The notes beneath the pieces are model-generated. The model saw only the letters and a program-made list of their open reading frames with translations, made no database searches and was not told the DNA's origin. Shown here one piece after another: positions 18,155 to 24,795 of a DNA stretch of 26,741 nucleotides; positions within the stretch are counted from its first letter, which is position 1; each line of letters starts with the position of its first letter. The position numbers and the translations under genes were made by a program. This DNA is from a virus, in IMG/VR virus record IMGVR_UViG_3300010354_000523, positions 1 through 26,741 of that record; one strand, given 5' to 3'.

Positions 18155-20251
18155 TCAACACTTTGGATATCCCTTTGGTTTCGGAGCAGACTCTTGTGCT
18201 GGCGCGGCGTTGTTGCTTTGTGTGGATTGCTGAGTTGTGCTTGCCGCTTGCTGCGTTTGTGACTGTTGCGGTGCTTGGAATCTTGGTTGATTTCTTGCAG
18301 AACTTGGAGAGTTCAGTCTTCCATCTGTGGACAACTTAACATCAACAAAGTTAGATGTTGGATCGCTGTTGTCCATGACTAGCAGTTGATTTTTGTCAGC
18401 AACAATCTCTGCAAAGTTACTCGGTTGCGCTCCCACTTTCAATACTGGATTTACGCCAGATAGACCGGCGATGTTTAGTGTTGGCAAATCAAGTTGTCCA
18501 GTTCCGTAGTTAATGCTACCTGCTCTTGCCTTCAGAACTCTGAATGGTCTTTCAGAAAGAGAAGAGGGATTTGTAGATGTCGATGTAACTGGAGAGGTTG
18601 CTGCGCCTGGTACGGGTTCGTATGTAATCACATTCACACGACCGTTTCCATCGTCTTTCAGGTAAGCAACAGAGTATGGAGACACTTCAAACGCCTTTGA
18701 CGAGTCGTAATGAAGGAAACCATTGGATGTTAAAGTTTCTGGCTCTATTGGATTCGCAAAGTTGCTTGTGTAATTTGCATCGGTTCCATAGTTGGGAGCG
18801 ATATGCTTCTCTAGAGAGATCACCGTTCCACTTGCTTCTACACTTGTGTCCGAGGAATCTATGTTGGACGATAGACGAGATGCCAATAGATTTCCACCAA
18901 ACTTGCCAAGATTTCCATTCACATACGAGTTCACGGCATTCTTTACCACTTGCTTGACTTCGTTTGGAGTTTTAGTTGTCTTGGTTGGATTCATCTTCAC
19001 GGTTGTTTCAAACTTCAGATAGGTGTAGTCAGGATCAACAATCTCTGGCGTGACTCCAACGATATTGAACTTCTTCAAGATACCTGACTTGATCGCTTCT
19101 TTCTCTTGGTTGGTTAGACTAGTTCCACGAGAAGGTTTGATGGAAATGAAAACCTTTCCATACACGGGAGGTGAGTTGTCTTCTCCTCCCCAAACATAGA
19201 TGCTGTCTGCAAACGGATAGTCTCTAGCAAGCATGAAACTATAGTCTTCCACGGTAACTGCACGATCTTGTGCCTGGAATCCTCTCGGAGCATAGTACTT
19301 GATTGATTCTATTCCTTCGCGCTCTGCTCCACCGAGAGCGGGATCAAGAGTCACCACATCGGGATCGGCGAAATCGCTGGCTTCTAGACTGAAAGACTGA
19401 ACCGTATCGGAGTCATTTGCGCCGATTCCATTTGCTTCTGTAGGATCGGCAGAGGTAACTAGGTACTCTAGAACAATGATGTTTCCATTCTGCAATCCTT
19501 TGCCAACAATATCATCCCCAAAGTACACTTCGTACTTGGTGTTTTCTGTTTCCTGCACAAAGTATACCTTGCTTGCAGGATTCAATTGAAGAGGATCAGA
19601 AACCAATGTCCAGTACTCATCGTAGCCTGAGATATCGGTTAGCGACGCCTGCACTCTAACCTTCAATGTGCTGAGGTCAATGTTAGTCTCAGGAATAACA
19701 AATCGCTGCGATGGAGAGTTGGTTCGATCAACTACGAATGTCGAAACGCCTGGTCTGCCTTCAACAAGAGTTACTTCAGGAATCCAGTAGTCTTGAACTA
19801 TGCCGTTGTCATCATATGTCTTTGGCTCAAACTTGTAAGTGTCTATGGTTCTGAATGCAAAACTTGCTCCACCTGCTGATGCTAGAAATGTGCTATAGCG
19901 TGGAAGGAACTCATCTGCGATTCCACCATCTCCATCTGCTGCAACTGTCACAGATACCTGAGCGCGGGCGCCCTTGTTTGATGTTGGTGTATATCCGAGC
20001 AACTTGGAATGCGACACAACTGAATCTCGCACAGTTGCTGTATCCAAGAACATTTCATTCGCAACCATGTTGCTATAGTAGTTGATATAGTGCGTATTGT
20101 ACGCAAGCAAGTCCAGTAGAACACTCAACCCCGATCCCTCGAAGTTGTAATCCTTGAACTTGTCCTGAGAACTCAGGAACTGCTTTAGCCTAGTTTTGAT
20201 TTCGTAGAACTCTAGTCCGTCTACTGCAATCTTGTTGGTTGCATCTGCCAT
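18155..20251 (-). CDS. gp6: Baseplate wedge subunit gp6-like, Baseplate_J fold (698 aa)
   Basis: gp6 forms the inner iris ring of the T4 baseplate, where dimers link adjacent wedges. Here residues 1-110 (GLEFYEIKTRLKQFLSSQDKFKDYNFEGSGLSVLLDLLAYNTHY, then NEMFLDTATVRDSVVSHSKLLGY) are the characteristic gp6 N-terminus. Residues about 310-360 (GIESIKYYAPRGFQAQDRAVTVEDYSFML) are the Baseplate_J signature. Length is close to T4 gp6 (660). The last 50 residues form a Gln/Ala/Ser-rich, low-complexity tail ending in KPKGYPKC, which T4 gp6 is not known to have. The ATG overlaps the gp25 stop (TAATG), so the two are translationally coupled, as suits two proteins of the same wedge. The assignment is firm; the role of the tail is unknown. 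Confidence 0.92.
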   Translation of the reverse strand: MADATNKIAVDGLEFYEIKTRLKQFLSSQDKFKDYNFEGSGLSVLLDLLAYNTHYINYYSNMVANEMFLDTATVRDSVVSHSKLLGYTPTSNKGARAQVSVTVAADGDGGIADEFLPRYSTFLASAGGASFAFRTIDTYKFEPKTYDDNGIVQDYWIPEVTLVEGRPGVSTFVVDRTNSPSQRFVIPETNIDLSTLKVRVQASLTDISGYDEYWTLVSDPLQLNPASKVYFVQETENTKYEVYFGDDIVGKGLQNGNIIVLEYLVTSADPTEANGIGANDSDTVQSFSLEASDFADPDVVTLDPALGGAEREGIESIKYYAPRGFQAQDRAVTVEDYSFMLARDYPFADSIYVWGGEDNSPPVYGKVFISIKPSRGTSLTNQEKEAIKSGILKKFNIVGVTPEIVDPDYTYLKFETTVKMNPTKTTKTPNEVKQVVKNAVNSYVNGNLGKFGGNLLASRLSSNIDSSDTSVEASGTVISLEKHIAPNYGTDANYTSNFANPIEPETLTSNGFLHYDSSKAFEVSPYSVAYLKDDGNGRVNVITYEPVPGAATSPVTSTSTNPSSLSERPFRVLKARAGSINYGTGQLDLPTLNIAGLSGVNPVLKVGAQPSNFAEIVADKNQLLVMDNSDPTSNFVDVKLSTDGRLNSPSSARNQPRFQAPQQSQTQQAASTTQQSTQSNNAAPAQESAPKPKGYPKC

Positions 20252-20643
20252 TAGCGAAGCCTCTCTAGGTAGAACTGTGTTTCAGATACCTTTGATGTGT
20301 TTCTGATCTGAAACCGAATGGTTACAATGAACCTGTTACGGTCAGGATCGCCCTCAACAATTACATCTTGAAGCACTACACGAGGTTCGTATGACAATAT
20401 GGCATCACGAATGCCCTTCTCTAGTCGAATCACCGTTAGGTCTGTAAACGGTTCAAACAGCATCGCCGTGACATTGCCCTTGAATTCGGGCATGAAGGGT
20501 CTTTCGTATGTATTCGTGAGTATGATGTTTTTCAGAGAGCGTTTAATCGCAGACTCATCCTGTAGAACATTCACATCCTTTGTCAGAGGATTTCTGGCAA
20601 AGTTCAGATCAAGGTCGGTGAACTTGGTTTGTGGTATGGTCAT
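20251..20643 (-). CDS. gp25: Baseplate wedge subunit gp25 (130 aa)
   Basis: This is the small wedge protein of contractile tails, also conserved in type VI secretion (TssE), which joins gp6 to the tail sheath start. The length (130) matches T4 gp25 (132). The N-terminal FTDLDLNFARNPLTKDVNVLQDESAIKRSLKNIILTN and the Y-E-P-R motif at about residues 89-92, the hallmark of the GPW/gp25 family, are both visible. The start follows CAGGAGATCGC, a strong ribosome site in a 37-nt gap after the 482-residue gene. The stop overlaps the gp6 start. Confidence 0.95.
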   Translation of the reverse strand: MTIPQTKFTDLDLNFARNPLTKDVNVLQDESAIKRSLKNIILTNTYERPFMPEFKGNVTAMLFEPFTDLTVIRLEKGIRDAILSYEPRVVLQDVIVEGDPDRNRFIVTIRFQIRNTSKVSETQFYLERLR

Positions 20644-20680
20644 GCGATCTCCTGTTGGTATGTATTAGCCAGAACACGCA

Positions 20681-22129
20681 TCATCCAAATACATTTCCAC
20701 CACCAGACTGTATTCCGCCATCGTCCACTCCTAGTTCAACTGGAGGAGTTGGAGTTGGAGTCGGGGTTCGTGTTGGTGTTGGAGAAGGCCATCCCACGAT
20801 AATAACTCCGTCCGATCCACCACTTGCATCTTCATCGAAGAACCCTCCATCGTGAATACCATCGTCAGGGGTTGGGGTGACTTGATTACTCTCTAGACTT
20901 GCAACTCGATATCCAACTTGCATGGTGCGCTGCTCAATCTCCGCAAGTTTTTGTTCTAGCAGAGCGACCGTTTGTGGGTCTAGTGCGGGAGTTGGTGTGG
21001 GTGTTCCCGTGACCACGCCCTCAAAGATGAGTTCGTCTGCAACAGGCTCAAAGAAGATTTCTTTGTCTGTTTTCTTCTGCTTGTTTGCACGATCTTTGCC
21101 AAGTTCTGTAGTTGCGGAGGCAGCAGCGGCGGTTGCTTTCTGCTCCTTATCGCGTTCAATGTCTATGGCTGTGATTGCATCTCTGAGATTATCGCTGCCA
21201 GTAAACTCCTCTAGCATGGCGCGCATGATGCAGTTTCCTCTTCCATCTCCGTTCACGATTGCTGCCAGGAATTGACCTAGTGTAAACTTCTGCACATACG
21301 CTTGAGCCAACGAGAAGCGAGACAGGTCTAGGGATACGATGTAGTTCAAATACTCAAAGAATCCAGCCAGGTCAGACAGCATCTGATCCAGTTTGTCAAA
21401 GAATGCGTCTAGACTCATTCCTCCAAGCAGTCCGATGATATCGTCTAAGGTAAATGGCAGTATGCCTGCGATCAAGTCTAAGATGTTGCGAAGGATTTGT
21501 CCCAACGAATCGGGAACACATAGCAGATTCAGCATCTGCTGTACTATGATTGGACCTTGAATGGTTGAGTTAAAGAATCCAGTAAAGTTGTCCTGATCCT
21601 TACCCTCCATTTGCTGCTTTGCAGAATCATAAGCACTTGCAATGCCCATTGTTCTTTGAAAGGTAACGGGATCACCTACTCCGCTCTGCTGATCGGTGTG
21701 AGATTTGAAAGAGTTGATCTCTGATTGTTGCTGTGTGAGTTTGTCGGTAAATGTGGTTTGTTGAGTTGCAGAGTTTTCTGGACCATACTGCAAGGTTCTC
21801 AGTTTGTCGAGAATATCTCCACCAAGCGTGCTTGATCTTCCAAAGAAGTAAACCTGCGCGGGAGTTACCTGTTCTTGCGGATTGTCGGGATTCGTAGTGC
21901 TTGTTCCATTGTACCACCACGGAGGAATAGAACTGGCAAGAGTCTTTATGTCTTCTGAGCATAGAAGCCATTGCAAAATGCCCAACGCAGATGCATTCTC
22001 GAATATCTGACCCTTCATTACCTTGTCTATGAGGGACTTTACGGCATTGGATAGTCTATCGGCGTTCGGAGTGCATTTACCGACTGCTCGTTTCGTTAGT
22101 TCTTTGGTTCTTTCAATTCCATCTGCCAT
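20681..22129 (-). CDS. Unknown virion-module protein with hydrophobic helical core and Thr-Pro linkers (482 aa)
   Basis: I do not recognise the family. Residues 1-200 are mostly helical and polar. Residues about 190-295 hold a run of hydrophobic and amphipathic helices (IIVQQMLNLLCV, ILRNILDLIAGILPF, IIGLLGG, LAGFFEYLNYIVSL), long enough to insert in a membrane or pack as a bundle. Residues 320-355 are charged and Ala-rich. A Thr-Pro linker (375-381) leads to a probable coiled coil (384-414), then a second Thr-Pro linker (448-463) and a Gly-rich end. The gene starts 3 nt after the PAAR gene stop (TGACACATG), with GGGGTG as weak ribosome site. Its place between the spike tip and gp25 suggests a hub, tail-tip or injected protein; a divergent hub (gp27-like role) is possible but I see no sequence support for it. 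Confidence 0.75.
   Translation of the reverse strand: MADGIERTKELTKRAVGKCTPNADRLSNAVKSLIDKVMKGQIFENASALGILQWLLCSEDIKTLASSIPPWWYNGTSTTNPDNPQEQVTPAQVYFFGRSSTLGGDILDKLRTLQYGPENSATQQTTFTDKLTQQQSEINSFKSHTDQQSGVGDPVTFQRTMGIASAYDSAKQQMEGKDQDNFTGFFNSTIQGPIIVQQMLNLLCVPDSLGQILRNILDLIAGILPFTLDDIIGLLGGMSLDAFFDKLDQMLSDLAGFFEYLNYIVSLDLSRFSLAQAYVQKFTLGQFLAAIVNGDGRGNCIMRAMLEEFTGSDNLRDAITAIDIERDKEQKATAAAASATTELGKDRANKQKKTDKEIFFEPVADELIFEGVVTGTPTPTPALDPQTVALLEQKLAEIEQRTMQVGYRVASLESNQVTPTPDDGIHDGGFFDEDASGGSDGVIIVGWPSPTPTRTPTPTPTPPVELGVDDGGIQSGGGNVFG
20741..20788 (-). repeat. Thr-Pro linker, second copy in the 482-aa protein
   Basis: Residues 448-463 read as PSPTPTRTPTPTPTPP, the same [S/T]-X alternation as in the 277-residue protein. 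A shorter copy, residues 375-381 (TGTPTPTP context), lies at 20987-21007. The two flank a predicted coiled coil. Confidence 0.8.
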
Positions 22130-22132
22130 GTG

Positions 22133-22423
22133 TCACCCCGCAAACACATTTCCGCTGCCAGTTTCGTTACGCGATCCGCACGACACAGTATCTCCTATTC
22201 TCGCTACAGGAAGTCCATTTGCAAACACAGTTCCTGATCCGCTTGCTTGCGTTGCTCCATGACATCCATTGCTAGGACAGCAATGTGTTTGCCAAGGATC
22301 GCCAACCCGATGCACTCCTATTCCATTTGCAAGCACATTACCTGACGCGCCTGCATTGGTTCTTGATCCAAAGCAACCGTGTCCTGTACATATGTCTCCG
22401 AGTCTGTGTACTGGCATTCCCAT
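22133..22423 (-). CDS. gp5.4: PAAR-domain spike tip protein, gp5.4-like (96 aa)
   Basis: PAAR proteins cap the central spike of contractile tails and type VI systems and form a metal-stabilised sharp cone that first touches the cell envelope. Three spaced PAAR-like units are visible: VHRLGD (5-10), VHRVGD (37-42) and VARIGD (73-78). His15, His47, Cys82 and neighbouring Cys/His residues are candidate metal ligands. Length (96) equals T4 gp5.4 (97). The gene lies 1 nt after the gp5-like stop (TAACATG) with no clear ribosome site of its own, so translation is probably coupled to gp5, which supplies the spike it caps. Met3 is an alternative start. Confidence 0.95.
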   Translation of the reverse strand: MGMPVHRLGDICTGHGCFGSRTNAGASGNVLANGIGVHRVGDPWQTHCCPSNGCHGATQASGSGTVFANGLPVARIGDTVSCGSRNETGSGNVFAG

Positions 22424-22424
22424 G

Positions 22425-23774
22425 TTAGTTCAGTTGGATGGTAGCACCGCGAATGATGGTGTCTGCTTTGCTTGTGAAACGATGATACTGACCAGACTTT
22501 AGCGCGGTGTAAAGTCCAGTTGTCATGTCTCTGAATCCTCCGCAGGATTCTAGAATATTCTTTGCTGCTTCCAAGATGTAAGTCTTGTTGGTCTTGATAT
22601 GCGTGTCATCGCCAGAGTGAGAGAACCGCTTTTTGCCGATTCTTTCTGTCATGTTTCCTGTGACATCTAGCGTGTAGTTTCCATTCACATAAGCATTGTA
22701 GTCTCCATTATGCAAGGTAAGGTTTACGCTTCCACGCATTACCTCCACATTCACATTGGCTCCTTGACCAACCTGTACATCAAAGTTCTTGCCATTTTCT
22801 TGATCGGTGTTCTGTAGAATACGAAGTGCCTTGTCGATGGTGACATAGGTGTTTCCATCTATCTGCACATGGTTGTCTTTCAGTATCACCGTGTAGTTGT
22901 CGCGCACGATTCGCTCTACCTTGCTTCCATCGGGAAACACCTCATAGTGGGTTCCGCTTCGATGGTATTCCGTGATGCGCTCTGCATCGGGCGTATCATC
23001 GCATTCCCATGTGTGCCCAGACTCGGACTCGGTTACATGGTTGTAAGGATACTGTGCAGCATATTCGCTTTTGCGTTCATTCCATGCAGGCCCATCGGGA
23101 CTCTGAGTTCGTACAGAACCACCAACCGCAGGATCAGCGCCAGGAACGGTCTTGCTTCTGTTTGGTTGAAGCGCAGTAGGAACTGATTCCTTTGCTGTTC
23201 TGCGCTTCAATCCAATGATGGTTTCGTCTGTTTTGCATCCCCTTGCTAGACGATTTGTGTCTTGCTCATTGAGTCTTGCTTGGTGAGGACCGTCACCGAT
23301 ATGCTTGGGGTATGTCTTACCTTCTGTTGTATTTTCTAGAATGGCTCCTGTGCCATCGTTTGGATACTGTTGAACACGAAACTCATCTTTAGGAATGAAC
23401 TTCAGTTCTTTGCTTGTGCGCGGATCATTGAATCCCTTTTGGTTATTTGCCTTCTCTTCAGGGATTCCACCAATGCTTCCAAATATCACAGGCTCTTGGG
23501 CGTTTGCTCCGTCCCTAAAGAATCCCATTACCCACGATCCAGGCACTAAACCAGTTGGAGACTGTCCGATTCCGCTGATTGCTGCACTAGTGATGGGTTG
23601 AATCGGATACGCCCATGGCAGTTTGTCTGTTGGGATATCTTTCTTGTCGCTTGTATGAAATCCAAGAATGCGAACTCTGCATCGACCAAGTTGCAATGGA
23701 TCGAGGTTGTCCTCGACTACTCCCTGCCACCAAACAAATGAGTGACCAACAAAGTCACGATGCAGAATGTCCAT
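22425..23774 (-). CDS. gp5: Baseplate hub spike gp5-like, no lysozyme domain (449 aa)
   Basis: Residues 1-130 (HSFVWWQGVVEDNLDPLQLGRCRVRILGFHT, then LPWAYPI, then GSWVMGFFRDGANAQEPVIFG) are the gp5/VgrG-type OB-fold domain. Residues about 246-310 (HVTESESGHTWECDDTPDAERI, SGTHYEVFPDGSKV, then NYTVILKDNHVQIDG) begin the triple beta-helix needle, which continues to the end as short repeats. T4 gp5 (575 aa) carries a lysozyme domain between these parts; here only about 110 Pro- and Gly-containing polar residues lie there, with no lysozyme-like catalytic pattern. The spike therefore seems to puncture without degrading peptidoglycan. The ATG overlaps the stop of the 105-residue gene (TAATG). PAAR follows 1 nt downstream. 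The family call is firm. Confidence 0.93.
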   Translation of the reverse strand: MDILHRDFVGHSFVWWQGVVEDNLDPLQLGRCRVRILGFHTSDKKDIPTDKLPWAYPIQPITSAAISGIGQSPTGLVPGSWVMGFFRDGANAQEPVIFGSIGGIPEEKANNQKGFNDPRTSKELKFIPKDEFRVQQYPNDGTGAILENTTEGKTYPKHIGDGPHQARLNEQDTNRLARGCKTDETIIGLKRRTAKESVPTALQPNRSKTVPGADPAVGGSVRTQSPDGPAWNERKSEYAAQYPYNHVTESESGHTWECDDTPDAERITEYHRSGTHYEVFPDGSKVERIVRDNYTVILKDNHVQIDGNTYVTIDKALRILQNTDQENGKNFDVQVGQGANVNVEVMRGSVNLTLHNGDYNAYVNGNYTLDVTGNMTERIGKKRFSHSGDDTHIKTNKTYILEAAKNILESCGGFRDMTTGLYTALKSGQYHRFTSKADTIIRGATIQLN

Positions 23775-24091
23775 TAGGGTTTGCTCCTAGATTGTCCACG
23801 CTTGATGTAACTCATCTCTCCCGTGGATGGATTATGCACAATGATATGTCTGCCAGGAGTCTTGTACGAATAATCTCTGATGGCACTTCCAGTTGGGGTG
23901 TCCAAGTCTACGAACTTTTTCCATCTGGCTTGTGGACTCTTTGCACCACGGACGCACTTGTAGAAGGTGTCATTGTCCACATCAAACACTTTGCAACCTG
24001 CAAAGGTTCCTTGAACCACAGGAGGGCCATCAGGCTGAACTCCCTGAATGTTGTCTGCTCCAAGGCTATTTACTGGTGTTTCTTCGCTCAT
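23774..24091 (-). CDS. Small hypothetical protein upstream of gp5 (105 aa)
   Basis: No family is recognised. Residues 1-30 are polar and probably disordered (ETPVNSLGADNIQGVQP). Residues 32-100 look like a small beta-rich domain, with FAGCKVFDVDNDTFYKCVRG and GRHIIVHNPSTGEMSYIKRG, and a basic C-terminus (RGQSRSKP). No membrane segment is seen. The start follows CAGGAGAAAAT, a good ribosome site, and the stop overlaps the gp5 start as TAATG. Coupling to the spike gene suggests a hub-associated structural or assembly protein, but that is inference only. Confidence 0.7.
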   Translation of the reverse strand: MSEETPVNSLGADNIQGVQPDGPPVVQGTFAGCKVFDVDNDTFYKCVRGAKSPQARWKKFVDLDTPTGSAIRDYSYKTPGRHIIVHNPSTGEMSYIKRGQSRSKP

Positions 24092-24107
24092 ATTTTCTCC
24101 TGCCTGA

Positions 24108-24512
24108 TTATGTAGATCGTGCCGCCCTGAGTAAGCCTACTATTTCTTGATTGAGTGGTATCTGTATCAGGTCTGCTTCAGGAATACTCTTGGGAAGTGT
24201 TCCTATATGAACCATAAAGGTCTTGACTTCGGGGTGTAGTTCTGGCTCTACCTTGAAAAACAGGAGCCTCGCGGCTCCCGTTACCCCAAACACATTGCTG
24301 AGAATAATGAAGTGATTCGTTAGCAGTTGCTCTCTGAGTTCGCCAGTTTTCTTGTATCTTCTGAGCAACCGCTTGATGTACTTGATCCTGCTCAGGTCTT
24401 CAATGAACTCCCGCATACCAACGCAAGATGGGTTGGTATACGCGCTGACGGCGTACTGCATGAAATTGGAATCGTTCAATAGAGCAACTTCCATAGCAAA
24501 ACCGCATGGCAT
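24108..24512 (-). CDS. Conserved small T4-like phage protein of unknown function (134 aa)
   Basis: From memory this resembles a small conserved protein of T4-like cyanophages with the pattern 'KYIKRLLRRY..TGELR.RLL.NHFI.L.NVFG....RLLFFK' (perhaps the one labelled DUF7207; I am not certain of the number). Here FIEDLSRIKYIKRLLRRYKKTGELREQLLTNHFIILSNVFGVTGAARLLFFKVE spans about residues 36-90. It is helical and basic in its centre. Its function is unknown. The ATG overlaps the previous stop (TAATG). Met7 is an alternative start, and only the part from about residue 15 looks family-like. A terminator-like hairpin lies within the coding sequence at the AARLLFF codons. Confidence 0.75.
   Translation of the reverse strand: MPCGFAMEVALLNDSNFMQYAVSAYTNPSCVGMREFIEDLSRIKYIKRLLRRYKKTGELREQLLTNHFIILSNVFGVTGAARLLFFKVEPELHPEVKTFMVHIGTLPKSIPEADLIQIPLNQEIVGLLRAARST
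24255..24280 (-). terminator. Intrinsic-terminator-like hairpin inside a coding sequence
   Basis: In the minus-strand transcript, 24280-24261 reads CGGGAGCC-GCGA-GGCUCCUG: an 8-bp stem with one G-U pair and a GNRA-type GCGA loop. It is followed at once by UUUUUC (24260-24255). This is the form of a rho-independent terminator, but it sits in frame inside the 134-residue gene, over codons for GAARLLFF. It may stop a fraction of transcripts, protect an RNA end, or be an accident of the conserved protein sequence. Structure is seen; activity is inferred. Confidence 0.45.
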
Positions 24513-24784
24513 TATCCGCCTTTGCGTACTTGTCTTTCAAAGTTCAGTAGGTCTTGATTGCTGTATACGGTTCCCGACTTCTGTGCAACGGAAGAAACCG
24601 TAGACTTCAAAATTGAAGTTGCCTCATCGGGAGTCTTTGCGCCTGCCAGTTGCGTTCTGGCTGGTTCTATTGCTGCTTGCAGTTCGACTGGCAGCGGATT
24701 CTGCTCATTCGCTTGCATCTGTTGCAGAATACCTGCAATTTCTTTTGTGAACTGATCTTGGGTTGAAAATGGTGTAGGGTTCAT
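24512..24784 (-). CDS. Small hypothetical helical protein (90 aa)
   Basis: No family is recognised. The protein is mainly predicted helix, Gln- and Ala-rich in residues 10-75, with a basic end (NFERQVRKGG). No cysteine, signal peptide or membrane segment is present. The start follows AGAAAGGACAGC, a good ribosome site overlapping the end of the nucleotidyltransferase gene region, and the stop shares one base with the next start (TAATG). Size and context fit an assembly chaperone or minor structural protein, but nothing in the sequence decides this. Confidence 0.65.
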   Translation of the reverse strand: MNPTPFSTQDQFTKEIAGILQQMQANEQNPLPVELQAAIEPARTQLAGAKTPDEATSILKSTVSSVAQKSGTVYSNQDLLNFERQVRKGG

Positions 24785-24795
24785 GCTGTCCTTTC

